64,000 bases of DNA, taken from Stutzerimonas xanthomarina DSM 18231 (lineage in GTDB: Bacteria > Pseudomonadota > Gammaproteobacteria > Pseudomonadales > Pseudomonadaceae). Every line of letters starts with the position of its first letter. Within the stretch, counting starts at the first letter, position 1. This document shows, piece by piece, positions 56,301 through 64,000 of the stretch. The notes beneath the pieces are model-generated. The model saw only the letters and a program-made list of their open reading frames with translations, made no database searches and was not told the DNA's origin. Position numbers and translations under genes: made by a program. The stretch covers positions 372,001 through 436,000 of the forward strand of contig NZ_FQXA01000004.1 of NCBI RefSeq assembly GCF_900129835.1, given 5' to 3'.

Positions 56301-57023
56301 CGGATCGGTTATCGGGTCAGCGAATGCCATCGCAGCGAAGAGGCGCGGCTGGCCTATGCTGAGCACCGATATTCGGTGCTGATCATCGACTTTGATCTTC
56401 CTGGCGAAAACGGGCTGGAGCTGCTTGATGCGCTCGACCGCCTGCGCTCACTAAAAGACGTCAGGGTGATCCTGACCAGCCGAGATACGTTATCGGAAAA
56501 GAATCTGCAGCGGCTTAAGCGTTATTCAGCGGTTGCGTTGTCAAAAACTGAAGGAATGGAGCATATGGAAGATGCACTTAAGCCCGTTGGGGTTGATGCT
56601 GCCGCGTGGGGAATGGGTGAACTGGAACACCCCCTGCTGGGACAGCGCGTGTTGTTGGTAGACTCGGATGTGCGGGCAATTTACGCCATCAGCGCCGTGC
56701 TCGACGAACAGGGACTGCAGGTGGTGCCGGTGACGAGCTGTGCCGAGGCGCTGGAACGCTTCGATCAAGATGCGTTCGATCTGGCGTTGGTGGATCTGGC
56801 CATGCCGGATAACGGCGGCCCAGCACTGATCCATCAGCTCAGAAACGACTATGGTTGTCAGGTGCCGATTGTGGCGATGACAGTCGGTTCTGATACCGCT
56901 GTGACAGAGCAGAAGCTTCCGGCCGGTGCCGACGACATCCTGTTCAAACCGGTCGATAGCGCTAGGCTGGTTGAGCTGCTGCGACGTTTGGAGCGTACTG
57001 ATGGCCCTTATGCAAGCCCGTAA
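53316..57023 (+). CDS. CHASE-domain hybrid histidine kinase with three receivers
   Basis: The 1235-residue membrane sensor starts at ATG 53316 after GAGGAGG. It has a first helix (about residues 9-28), a periplasmic CHASE domain (about 60-270), a second helix (about 310-335) and two PAS domains (about 355-460 and 475-590). The kinase core has phospho-acceptor His613 in NMSHELRTPLNSI and ATP-site boxes GTGLGLAIARQ. Three receivers follow, with aspartates Asp905, Asp1025 and Asp1160. The middle receiver has a less typical site (VETD, and SKTEG in place of KP). It is followed after 90 bp by a GGDEF/EAL regulator. The ligand is unknown. Confidence 0.93.
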   Translation: MDDRSALHSRKPWLPLVVTLALMSGLGGWIGWQWHVQEMRVRAEQAQRFNLAVNDIESNLRERMRAYEMVLRGLAGLFVGSDEVSLQDWNRASDQLQLQDFYPGIQAIALARYARADNLESVISAIRDNGRSEFRMYPRGERSDYLIVDFIHPLDWRNRRVLGFDMLSEATRREAVMAARNIGTPMLTGPVRLKQETEHNAQIGILLYLPLYRTRAPITTLEERQEAFAGSLHGAFRLTDLMEGVLGSRSKLFQLQLFDAAAPDEPLLVGRAPVSIDAGFHRVRNIYMYGRSWQLEVASTPEYEAILNRVGRAFNLTAALTAAALFSLLIGGYLYLRERTLRSSQALGAQLQEREAWFRQLIEQLPVATVLCSDEGRIELANQSAAALLGSSAGLLAGERLSHYIPGVLQDPTDGNQLDANQQESHALREDGTPIPVSLSLTSFKRDETVHYLLNLVDLQQRKRDEERFRNVVEASPNAFLLFDRDGQIVMVNRQTELLFGYSRQELLGQPVEILIPESMRKTYAEVRNRFGQAPESRRLGENRELFGRHRDGHLLPVEVGLSPLRSGDEQLVQAVVIDIAHRKAAERRLRDQANELLIANRYKSEFLANMSHELRTPLNSILILSDQLRQNAASNLTEKQVRHADIMHRAGHDLLQLINDVLDLAKIEAGHMEIKSEPLDLGEILAELLAGLQPMADENGLSLTSRIDPGVPPSIITDRARLQQILRNLVTNALKFTEQGSVDVHVSSRPAESPADEAMLQICVTDTGIGIAEDQQERIFQAFQQIDGSISRQYGGTGLGLAIARQLAEVLGGGIRLTSSLGQGSSFTVELPMKASATPEVRTLRPYQQRGQGGGLLIVEDDADFASVVAEVAQSHGFSSIICGSGQEGLDALAHDRFAAVILDVLLPDISGWQVHRALRADPRHRGTPIYIISCVPQPQGWSDDSSRYLLKPVAQSELERLFVDLSRQESNSTRLLLVETDLERRRQLREYFERIGYRVSECHRSEEARLAYAEHRYSVLIIDFDLPGENGLELLDALDRLRSLKDVRVILTSRDTLSEKNLQRLKRYSAVALSKTEGMEHMEDALKPVGVDAAAWGMGELEHPLLGQRVLLVDSDVRAIYAISAVLDEQGLQVVPVTSCAEALERFDQDAFDLALVDLAMPDNGGPALIHQLRNDYGCQVPIVAMTVGSDTAVTEQKLPAGADDILFKPVDSARLVELLRRLERTDGPYASP

Positions 57024-57113
57024 GGAGAAGTGTGTGACGCATCGTTCAAGCCGAACTGGCGCCCCCAACGTCGGTAACGGAAACAGAACCGTGCTGTGCC
57101 GGGAGCTCGGCTG

Positions 57114-59255
57114 ATGGCGTGGTCGCAACCCCAAGCTCAGCCTCGAACCCGCACATTGTTGGTGGTCGATGATCGCGAGGCGAACCTGGTCGCCATGGAG
57201 GCCTTGCTCGGCGACGGTGACTGGCAGGTCCACACGGTTAACTCTGGCGAAGCCGCGCTGCAGGCGTTGCTTGATCTGGATGTCGAGCTGGTGTTGCTGG
57301 ATGTGCAGATGCCGGGCATGGATGGATTCGAAGTGGCCCGCCTGATGCGCGGCAGCCCGCACTCGCGCTACACGCCGATCATCTTTGTTTCGGCCATCGC
57401 GCACACCCGTGAATCGGTGCTGCGTGGCTACGCAACCGGTGCGGTAGATTTCATTCTCAAGCCGTTCGATCCGCAAGTACTCAAACACAAGATCAATACG
57501 CTGCTCAGTCATGAGCACAATCGACGTGATTTGCAGGTACTCAGCCAGCAGCTCGACAGTGCACGAGCGTTCAACGCGTCGGTACTGAGCAATGCCGCAG
57601 AAGGCATTCTGGTGGTGGGTGAGGATGGTTTCATCAACTTCGCCAACCCGGCGATCGCCAAAATGCTGCATACCAGCGTCGATGATCTGCAAGGTACCGC
57701 GCTGATCAAACATCTGGCTTCGCCGCAGATGCCACCGGCCTGGCGCGACACCGACTTCTACCAGCATTGGCGTAGCGGTCATACCTATCGTCTTCATGAG
57801 GCGCAGCTGTTCACCGCCAACGGCGAAACGCTACCGGTCGCATTGTCGTCGTCACCACTGCCTCGACAACAGCGCTCAATGGTAGTGATTGCTCTGGACA
57901 TGTCGGTGGTGCGCAGTCTGCACGTGCAGCTGGAGACCCAGGCGGTAACCGACTCGCTGACCGGACTGCTCAATCGGCGCGGCTTTCATCAGGCACTGGA
58001 TTCGGCTCTGGCGAGAGTCGACCGGAACGGCAAACGCATGGCTGTGCTCTATATCGACCTCGATGGCTTCAAGCGCATCAACGACTCGCTGGGGCACGAT
58101 GCCGGTGACGAGATCCTCTGCCGCGTGGCGCGTGTGCTCGAGGCCTGCATGCGGCCCTACGACATCATCGCGCGGATGGGCGGAGACGAGTTCACCGCGT
58201 TGCTCGACTCGCTGGATAACCCGGAAGATGCCGCCAAGGTTGCTGAGAAGCTTATCGAGCTGATTTCGGTTCGACATACCATCGAAGGGACCGACGTCAC
58301 GCTCGGCGCCAGTATCGGCATCGCGCATTTCCCCGACTGCGGCCAGAGCGTCGAGGAGCTGCTCCGCTCGGCGGATATGGCCATGTACGAGGCCAAGCGC
58401 AACGGCCGGCAGCAATATCGCTTCTTTTCCGGTGAGATGAACGGGCGGGCCCATGCGCGCCTGATGATGGAAGAGAACCTGCGCAGCACCATTGAACGCA
58501 ATGGTTTCGCCTTGGCTTACCAGCCACAGGTTGTGCTCGAGACCGGTGAGCTGCGTGGGTTCGAGGCCTTGTTGCGCTGGAATTACGCGGGACGCGGTGC
58601 GGTCGAACCGAGTGTGTTCATCCCCTTGCTGGAAGAGACCCGGCTGATTGATCGGGTCGGCGAGTGGGCGCTGCGTGAAGGGCTGGCTCAGTGCCGCGAC
58701 TGGCGTGAGCGATTCGGCGACAAGCTGGTGCTGAGCTTCAACGTCAGCCCGGTGCAGTTCGGCAGGGCCGGACTGATCGACGAGTTGCGTCGGCTGCTCG
58801 ATGAGTATCAGCTCGATCCTCGCCAGTTGGAACTGGAGGTCACCGAAGGCGCACTGATGCAGGATCTGGAACAGAGCTGTGACAAGCTTCGGCAGTTGCG
58901 CGAGCTGGGTGTCAGGGTAGCGGTGGATGATTTCGGCACCGGTTACTCGTCGCTGGCTTACCTGCGCCATTTCGATCTGGATACGCTGAAGATCGACCGC
59001 CTGTTCATCGCCAACATGCTTGATTCGCCACGCGATGCCGCGGTGGTCAGCACCATTATCGATCTGGGCCGTAATCTGGGCCTGGAGGTGATTGCCGAAG
59101 GCGTTGAAAGCCTGGCCCAGCGCGAGTGGCTAATCGCCCATGACTGTCAGGTGATGCAGGGTTTTCTGGTCGCGCCTGGGTTGGCCGTCGAGGATGCGTT
59201 GGAATTTCCGCGGTCAATCGACTGGCTGCAACTAGAAAATCGACCGGCCGGCTAG
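57114..59255 (+). CDS. REC-PAS-GGDEF-EAL c-di-GMP regulator
   Basis: The 713-residue soluble protein makes and/or breaks c-di-GMP. Start ATG 57114 has GGGAG nearby; an in-frame GTG at 57096 is less likely. Order: receiver with Asp63 (LLDVQMPGMDG), PAS (about 150-275), GGDEF with intact GGDEF at 356-360 and the inhibitory I-site RPYD five residues before it, and EAL with intact EAL at 484-486 plus DDFGTGYSSL and VIAEGVE. Both catalytic halves look active, so the net direction cannot be told. It is the likely phospho-target of the hybrid kinase just upstream. Confidence 0.94.
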   Translation: MAWSQPQAQPRTRTLLVVDDREANLVAMEALLGDGDWQVHTVNSGEAALQALLDLDVELVLLDVQMPGMDGFEVARLMRGSPHSRYTPIIFVSAIAHTRESVLRGYATGAVDFILKPFDPQVLKHKINTLLSHEHNRRDLQVLSQQLDSARAFNASVLSNAAEGILVVGEDGFINFANPAIAKMLHTSVDDLQGTALIKHLASPQMPPAWRDTDFYQHWRSGHTYRLHEAQLFTANGETLPVALSSSPLPRQQRSMVVIALDMSVVRSLHVQLETQAVTDSLTGLLNRRGFHQALDSALARVDRNGKRMAVLYIDLDGFKRINDSLGHDAGDEILCRVARVLEACMRPYDIIARMGGDEFTALLDSLDNPEDAAKVAEKLIELISVRHTIEGTDVTLGASIGIAHFPDCGQSVEELLRSADMAMYEAKRNGRQQYRFFSGEMNGRAHARLMMEENLRSTIERNGFALAYQPQVVLETGELRGFEALLRWNYAGRGAVEPSVFIPLLEETRLIDRVGEWALREGLAQCRDWRERFGDKLVLSFNVSPVQFGRAGLIDELRRLLDEYQLDPRQLELEVTEGALMQDLEQSCDKLRQLRELGVRVAVDDFGTGYSSLAYLRHFDLDTLKIDRLFIANMLDSPRDAAVVSTIIDLGRNLGLEVIAEGVESLAQREWLIAHDCQVMQGFLVAPGLAVEDALEFPRSIDWLQLENRPAG

Positions 59256-59268
59256 TACCGGCCGGTCG
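59241..59268. terminator. Two-way terminator between convergent genes
   Basis: CGACCGGCCGG (59241-59251) and CCGGCCGGTCG (59258-59268) form a perfect 11-bp stem with a 6-base loop that overlaps the GGDEF/EAL stop. On the minus strand ATTTTC follows, so it mainly ends the acyltransferase gene. Confidence 0.75.
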
Positions 59269-59270
59269 GG

Positions 59271-60191
59271 TTAACCTGATGCGCCATGGCGAGGCGGGTA
59301 TTGTCGGTGGAGTTTTTCGAGGTCGGCGTCCTTGTTACTCCAGAGCTCGTTGACCCACTCCTGAAAGCTCAGCCGATAGGCTTCGTCCTGGTCGTAGCTA
59401 CGGTGCAGGAACTCGGCAGGGATCGGCTGCGAGTCGATGCGCATGACGACTTGGCCGATCCGGCCGCTTAGCAAATCCCAGAAGCTGGGGTTGCCGTCGG
59501 GGTAGTGGATGGTCACGTTGATCAGCGAAGTCAGTTGCTCGCCCATCGCATCGATTACGAACGCGATGCCACCGGCCCTGGGTTTGAGCAGGTAGCGGTA
59601 GGGCGATGCCTGTTCAGTGTGCTTGTCCTCGGTGAAGCGCGTACCCTCGAGGAAGTTGAATACCGACACTGGGTTGGTCCGGTAGCGTTCGCAGGCCTTG
59701 CGGGTTGTTGCCAGATCCTCGCCGCGCTTTTCCGGATACTTCGCCAGATACTCCTTGCTGAAGCGCTTCATGAAAGGAAACTCCAGCGCCCACCAGCACA
59801 GGCCAATGACCGGCACCCAGATCAGCTCCTGCTTGAGGAAGAACTTCAGGATCGGCATTCGCCGGCTCAGTTGGTATTGCAGCATCAGGATGTCGGCCCA
59901 GCTCTGGTGATTGCTGGTGACCAGATAGGAGTGCTGCAGATCAACCTTGTCGAGTCCCTGTACGTCCCACTCGGCGCGGCCCACCTGATCCATCCAGAAG
60001 TTGTTGACCGTCATCCAGGACTCGGCGATCCAGTGCATGCCGAAGCGCAATCCTCGCTGAATACGCGGAATCGGTAACGCCAGTTTGAGCAGTGATAGCG
60101 CAAAAAGCGGCCAGCACCAGAACAGCGTGTTCAGTGCGAGCGTCAGGCCGGCCAGGACGCCCCGAATTGGGACGGGAAGCACGCTTAGCAT
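59271..60191 (-). CDS. Lysophospholipid-type acyltransferase (PlsC family)
   Basis: The 306-residue protein has an N-terminal membrane part (about residues 12-40) and the PlsC motif NHQSWAD with His95 and Asp100 in the normal HX4D spacing. The second motif FNFLEGTRF matches EGTR. LKPRAGGIAFVIDAMGEQLT completes the fold. It resembles YihG and similar phosphatidic-acid-forming enzymes. The same gene is next to pta in other pseudomonads. Confidence 0.93.
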   Translation of the reverse strand: MLSVLPVPIRGVLAGLTLALNTLFWCWPLFALSLLKLALPIPRIQRGLRFGMHWIAESWMTVNNFWMDQVGRAEWDVQGLDKVDLQHSYLVTSNHQSWADILMLQYQLSRRMPILKFFLKQELIWVPVIGLCWWALEFPFMKRFSKEYLAKYPEKRGEDLATTRKACERYRTNPVSVFNFLEGTRFTEDKHTEQASPYRYLLKPRAGGIAFVIDAMGEQLTSLINVTIHYPDGNPSFWDLLSGRIGQVVMRIDSQPIPAEFLHRSYDQDEAYRLSFQEWVNELWSNKDADLEKLHRQYPPRHGASG

Positions 60192-60282
60192 CGATTAGGT
60201 CTTATATCCGTCAATAACGGCGGCAAGAGTACTGAATGCGGGCCGAACTGCAAGCCGAAAAACGGGATGGTGACGTTGCGAG

Positions 60283-60307
60283 GCGCCCGGCCTAGCTGGC
60301 CGGGCGC
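60283..60307 (-). terminator. Hairpin after pta
   Basis: GCGCCCGGCC and GGCCGGGCGC (60283-60292, 60298-60307) form a perfect 10-bp stem with a 5-base loop, 8 bp past the pta stop. There is no T tract on the minus strand. Confidence 0.55.
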
Positions 60308-60314
60308 GGGTGCA

Positions 60315-62411
60315 TCAGGCCTTTTGGTTATCAGCCTGCAGAGCGGTGAGCGCGATGGTGAACACAATGTCATCCACCAGTGCGCCACGGGACAGGTCAT
60401 TGACCGGCTTGCGCAGGCCTTGCAGCATCGGGCCGACGCTGATCACGTTGGCGCTACGCTGAACCGCCTTGTAGGTGGTGTTGCCCGTGTTCAGGTCAGG
60501 GAAGATGAACACTGTGGCCTGACCGGCCACCAGGCTGTTGGGCGCCTTCTGCTTGCCGACACTGGCGACCGATGCGGCGTCGTACTGCAGTGGGCCGTCG
60601 ATCGGCAAGTTGGGAGCGCGCTCCTGGGCGATGCGGGTGGCTTCAGCAACCTTCTCCACCTCGGCGCCGCTGCCAGAAGTGCCGGTAGAATAGCTGATCA
60701 TGGCTACGCGCGGGTTGACGCCCAGGGCGACGGCCGATTCGGCGCTTTGCAGGGCGATCTCAGCCAGCTCGGTGGCGCTTGGATTCGGATTTACCGCGCA
60801 GTCACCGTAGACCAGCACCTGATCCGGCAGCAGCATGAAGAACACCGATGAGACCAGGCTGTAGCCAGGTGCAGTCTTGATCAGCTGCAACGCCGGGCGG
60901 ATGGTGTTGGCAGTGGTGTGCACGGCACCGGAAACCAGGCCGTCCACCTCGTCGAGCGCCAGCATCATGGTGCCAAGCACCACGGTGTCTTTGAGCTGCT
61001 CACGCGCATCGCCCGGGGTCAGGCCCTTGGCCTTGCGCATTTCGCACATCGGCTCGACGTACTGGTTGATGATCAGTTCCGGGTCGAGAATTTCCAGGCT
61101 TGCAGGCAACTGGATGCCTTGCTCGCGCGCAACCGCTTGGACTTCTTCTGGCTTGGCCAGCAGCACGCAGCGCGCTATGCCGCGTTCCTGGCAGATGGCC
61201 GCGGCACGTATGGTGCGTGGCTCGTTGCCTTCCGGCAGAACGATGCGCTTGTTTGCCTGCTGGGCACGCTTGACCAGCTGGTAGCGGAATGCCGGGGGCG
61301 ACAGTCGCAACTCGCTGCGCGGCACGCTGAGGCGGGTATGCAAGAGTTCGGGTTGCAGGTGCTGTGCGATGAAGTCGGTCACCTGGCTGGCGCGTTCGAT
61401 GTCGTCGGCTGGGGTTTCCTTGTTCAGCCCGAAGAGATTGGTTGCCGTATCGTAGGAACCTGTCTGCACGGTCATCACCGGCAGGCCGCCATCAAGCGCC
61501 GCTTTACACAGCTCAAGGATGCGCGGGTCCGGGGCAAAGTCGCTGCAAAGCAACAGGCCTGCGAGTTTGACGCCGTTGAGCGAAGCCAGGCTCGCGGCCA
61601 AAATGATGTCGTCGCGGTCGCCCGGGGTGACCACCAGAACGCCTGGCTGCAGGAGCTGCACCGTATTGGGGACAGCGCGGGCGCACAGCACAATCTTGTC
61701 GACGCGACGCTGCTCCGCTTCACCGGCGTGAAGGACCTTGGCGTCGAGCAGTTCGGCGATGTCGCGGGTCCGCAAGGCGTTGAGTTTGTCGGCGAAAGGG
61801 ATCGCGCCAAGCAGTTGGAATTCGGCAGTGCCCAGCAGAGGCAGCTGCGCCTTGAGACCCTCGATGAAGGCGGGCGCACCGTCGTCACCCTTGACCTTGT
61901 TGAGAATGACACCCAGCACCTTCGGGTCCTTGGCGCCACCGAACAGCTGGGCCTGGATCTCGATGCGCTCGGCCAGACGCTTGAGCGTGTCACTGCCTTG
62001 CGCCGCGATCAGAATGACATCCGCGTCCAGGCTTTTCGCCAGATGCGTGTTGATCCTTGATGTGTGGTTGAACTCACGCGTCGGCACCATGCCTTCGACA
62101 ATGACCACATCCTTGCCCGCGGCAACCTCCTGATAGCGGCTGACCACGTCCTCGAGTAGCAGATCGAGTTCGCCATCGGCCAGCTGGCGCTCGACCTGCT
62201 CCAATGGCAGCGGCTCGGGCGACACGATATTCAGTGTGCGTTCTACCAGAACGCAAGAACGTTCACGGCCTTGATCGTGCGGGAAAGGCTGGGCGATGGG
62301 CTTGAAGAAGCCGACCTTCAACCCGGCGCGCTGAAGTGCGCTGATCAGGCCGAGGCTGATGGAGTTGAGGCCGCCGCCAAAACCGCAGGGGGCGAGGAAT
62401 AAGGTATGCAT
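60315..62411 (-). CDS. pta: Phosphate acetyltransferase
   Basis: Pta interconverts acetyl-CoA and acetyl phosphate. The long 698-residue form has an N-terminal P-loop-like domain (FLAPCGFGGGLNSISLG) with DRTGG-type middle domain and a C-terminal PTA catalytic domain (VVLPEGNEPRTIRAAAICQ, and MISYSTGTSGSGAEVEKV). With AckA it gives ATP from acetyl-CoA and acetate use or overflow. It follows ackA, but a hairpin with a T stretch lies between them. Confidence 0.96.
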   Translation of the reverse strand: MHTLFLAPCGFGGGLNSISLGLISALQRAGLKVGFFKPIAQPFPHDQGRERSCVLVERTLNIVSPEPLPLEQVERQLADGELDLLLEDVVSRYQEVAAGKDVVIVEGMVPTREFNHTSRINTHLAKSLDADVILIAAQGSDTLKRLAERIEIQAQLFGGAKDPKVLGVILNKVKGDDGAPAFIEGLKAQLPLLGTAEFQLLGAIPFADKLNALRTRDIAELLDAKVLHAGEAEQRRVDKIVLCARAVPNTVQLLQPGVLVVTPGDRDDIILAASLASLNGVKLAGLLLCSDFAPDPRILELCKAALDGGLPVMTVQTGSYDTATNLFGLNKETPADDIERASQVTDFIAQHLQPELLHTRLSVPRSELRLSPPAFRYQLVKRAQQANKRIVLPEGNEPRTIRAAAICQERGIARCVLLAKPEEVQAVAREQGIQLPASLEILDPELIINQYVEPMCEMRKAKGLTPGDAREQLKDTVVLGTMMLALDEVDGLVSGAVHTTANTIRPALQLIKTAPGYSLVSSVFFMLLPDQVLVYGDCAVNPNPSATELAEIALQSAESAVALGVNPRVAMISYSTGTSGSGAEVEKVAEATRIAQERAPNLPIDGPLQYDAASVASVGKQKAPNSLVAGQATVFIFPDLNTGNTTYKAVQRSANVISVGPMLQGLRKPVNDLSRGALVDDIVFTIALTALQADNQKA

Positions 62412-62449
62412 GATGATCTCCTATCGGGCGAAGGGCGATGCCAAGTAGA

Positions 62450-62484
62450 CAAAACCCGACGCCATTTGCGGTCGTCGGGTTCGT
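62450..62484 (-). terminator. Terminator-like hairpin between ackA and pta
   Basis: On the minus strand AACCCGACG and CGTCGGGTT (62474-62482, 62454-62462) form a 9-bp stem, followed by TTTTG. It lies 30 bp past the ackA stop and before pta. Confidence 0.78.
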
Positions 62485-62511
62485 GCGGTGCGTCTGATTG
62501 CGGGCGCGCTA

Positions 62512-63699
62512 TCAGGCGTCGAGCAGCGCCAGCGTGTCCAGTGCGATCTGACGTTCTTCGTTGGTCGGTACCACCAGCACGCGGGGGCTGCCTGCCGCCT
62601 GGATTTCCCCGCCTACACCGCGCGTGCAGCGTGCGTTGGCCTCTTCGTCCAGCTTGAAGTTGAACAGTTTCAGATGTTCGAGGGTGCGGGTACGCACGGC
62701 CATGGAGTTTTCACCAATGCCGCCGGTAAAGATCAGTCCGTCGAGCTTCGGCAGGGCGCAAGCCATGCTTGCCAGCGATTTGGCCAGGCGGTAGCAGAAG
62801 ACTTCGAATGCCAGGGTGGCGCCGGCATGCCCGGCAACACGGGCTTCCTGTAGCGTGCGCAGGTCGTTGGACAGTCCGGACAGGCCCTTCAGGCCGCTGT
62901 CGTGATTAAGCATGCGATCGATTTGCTCGAGGCTCCAGCCCAAGGTGCGGTTCAGGTAGCTGTGCAGGTTGGGATCGACGTCGCCGCTGCGAGTGCCCAT
63001 GACCAGACCTTCCAGCGGGGTCAGGCCCATACTGGTGTCGCGGCTCTCGCCATTGACGATGGCACAGGTCGAGCAGCCATTGCCTAAGTGAGCCGTCAGC
63101 CAGCAGCTGTCATCGACCGGGAGCTCGGTCATTTCGGCGGCACGCTTGCTGACGAAGTTGTGGCTGGTGCCGTGAAAGCCGTAGCGGCGAACGCTGTGCT
63201 CCTTGTAGAGGAATTCCGGCACGGCGTAGCGGAACGCATGCTCAGGCATGGTCTGGTGGAAAGCGGTATCGAACACGCTAACCTGCGGCAGGCCGGGGAA
63301 CAGCGCCATGGCTGCATCAATGCCGACCAGGTTGGCTGGGTTGTGCAGTGGCGCCAGCTGCGCGCTGTCGCGAATGGCCTTCAGTACCGCCTCGTCGATC
63401 AGGGTGGAGCCGGTGAAATGTTCGCCCCCGTGGACCACACGATGGCCGATGCCGTCCAGTTTGCCGCCGGCGGCCTCCTGGGCCACAGGCAGCAACCTTT
63501 CCAGCGCGGCCCGGTGATCGGCACCTGGAATGTTCAGGCTCTGTTTGGTGTCTCCCAGCTGCCAGTGCAGCACGGCCTCCGGGGTGCCGACACGTTCGGC
63601 CAGGCCCTGCAGGGGGAAAGTTGCTTGAGCTTCGTTGACCAGTGCGAATTTGATCGACGAGCTGCCGCAGTTAATCACCAGGATGTTTCGAGCTGACAT
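62512..63699 (-). CDS. ackA: Acetate kinase
   Basis: AckA converts acetyl phosphate and ADP to acetate and ATP. The product is 395 residues from ATG 63699 ([20 protein letters not shown]); a 61-codon extension upstream has no family match. The N-terminal phosphate motif NCGSSSIKF starts at Asn10. The second signature [17 protein letters not shown], and [15 protein letters not shown], are complete. It is upstream of pta and divergent from slyD. Confidence 0.96.
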   Translation of the reverse strand: MSARNILVINCGSSSIKFALVNEAQATFPLQGLAERVGTPEAVLHWQLGDTKQSLNIPGADHRAALERLLPVAQEAAGGKLDGIGHRVVHGGEHFTGSTLIDEAVLKAIRDSAQLAPLHNPANLVGIDAAMALFPGLPQVSVFDTAFHQTMPEHAFRYAVPEFLYKEHSVRRYGFHGTSHNFVSKRAAEMTELPVDDSCWLTAHLGNGCSTCAIVNGESRDTSMGLTPLEGLVMGTRSGDVDPNLHSYLNRTLGWSLEQIDRMLNHDSGLKGLSGLSNDLRTLQEARVAGHAGATLAFEVFCYRLAKSLASMACALPKLDGLIFTGGIGENSMAVRTRTLEHLKLFNFKLDEEANARCTRGVGGEIQAAGSPRVLVVPTNEERQIALDTLALLDA

Positions 63700-63938
63700 C
63701 GGTGCTCCTTGATGCGGAATTAATTGTTGAAATAGTCGCCTACATTTACAGGCGTGGATTCTTGCACAACATCGAGGGGTGCGATGCTCTCCAAAGGTTG
63801 TATTCGGCACCGCCCTACGCATGAAGTTGCGCGGGGTGGACCAAGCTGCCGATGGTCCCCTGGTTCGTGCGCCGGTTCGCAATCACTGCAGTGCGCGGTT
63901 AGACTTTCACTCACATTCCCCAACAAAGGTTTTGCCTC
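63700..63938. other. Divergent promoter region of ackA and slyD
   Basis: This 239-bp region shows a TTGAT-like half near 63709 that resembles half of an Anr site but lacks a good second half. No strong promoter can be named. Confidence 0.35.
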
Positions 63939-64000
63939 ATGCAGATTGCCGCTAACAAGGCTGTGTCCATCGACTACACACTCACCAACGATGCGGGTGA
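63939..64000 (+). CDS. slyD: FKBP-type peptidyl-prolyl isomerase (start only)
   Basis: The window ends 62 bases into the gene. The visible start, MQIAANKAVSIDYTLTNDAG, is typical of SlyD-like FKBP isomerases and metallochaperones that help nickel enzymes. In P. aeruginosa slyD sits next to ackA-pta. The rest is outside the window. Confidence 0.8.
   Translation, partial: MQIAANKAVSIDYTLTNDAG

Noticed and set aside
56541..57797. 418-codon minus-strand open frame opposite the kinase and GGDEF/EAL genes
   Set aside because: It covers receiver and PAS coding regions on the other strand and has no ribosome-binding site or family match.
63700..63730. Possible Anr box upstream of ackA
   Set aside because: Only the TTGAT half is good; the second half does not fit ATCAA at the right spacing.

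Overview
This window is chromosomal core DNA of a high-GC gammaproteobacterium of the Pseudomonadaceae. The evidence is the gene order infB-rbfA-truB-rpsO-pnp, the block dksA-gluQ-cbrX-cbrA-cbrB-crcZ-pcnB-folK-panB-panC-panD-pgi, the mqo/PA4642-type pair, and the acyltransferase-pta-ackA-slyD end. All of these match arrangements I know from Pseudomonas. The Stutzerimonas/P. stutzeri group is a plausible source, but the sequence alone does not settle it. I see no insertion sequence, prophage, CRISPR array, rRNA or tRNA.

Layout. 1-5.9 kb (+): translation and RNA-decay operon (IF-2 C-terminal part, RbfA, TruB, S15, PNPase). 5.9-6.5 kb: periplasmic BON-domain protein behind a good sigma-54 promoter match. 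6.5-13.4 kb (-): two tandem DUF2845 proteins under a DUF748/AsmA-like protein, an rRNA-type methyltransferase, a thiolase and an MpaB/DUF2236 protein. 13.6-26.7 kb (-): pgi, panD-panC-panB, folK-pcnB, the small RNA crcZ, cbrB, cbrA, the 58-residue cbrX, gluQ and dksA. 26.9-28.8 kb (+): aminotransferase and sfsA. 28.8-33.7 kb (-): sorbosone-dehydrogenase-like lipoprotein, MgtC-family protein, DUF5924 and DUF2726 membrane proteins, LOG-family hydrolase. 34.4-42.1 kb: SDR dehydrogenase, SulP transporter, PA4642-type protein, mqo, YajG-like lipoprotein, DUF1329 protein. 42.5-53.2 kb: acyltransferase, small zinc-ribbon-like and DUF2007 proteins, an unusual YedK/HMCES paralogue, M48 protease, a GDT1-type metal exporter behind a yybP-ykoY riboswitch, rsmC, a 2-hydroxyacid dehydrogenase, a LysE exporter, an acyl-CoA ligase and an OmpA-family lipoprotein. 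53.3-59.3 kb (+): CHASE hybrid histidine kinase with three receivers, followed by a REC-PAS-GGDEF-EAL protein. 59.3-64 kb: acyltransferase, pta, ackA (-) and the start of slyD (+).

How they work together. CbrA/CbrB senses carbon/nitrogen status and, through a sigma-54 promoter, should drive crcZ, which sequesters Hfq/Crc. The crcZ stretch carries six A-rich CA-motif clusters and an upstream TGTTAC/GTAACA palindrome. Two metabolic genes here (acyl-CoA ligase, DUF1329 protein) have A-rich motifs at their start sites and could be targets of that system. The kinase and GGDEF/EAL pair look like one c-di-GMP signalling unit. Pta-AckA, Mqo and Pgi are central carbon metabolism.

The most notable observations are: a four-copy element built on perfect DnaA boxes around the LOG gene; a YedK/HMCES homologue lacking two of four known active-site residues; the manganese riboswitch; the sigma-54 promoter of the BON gene; and several small ORFs (cbrX, and a 45-codon ORF coupled to the LOG gene).
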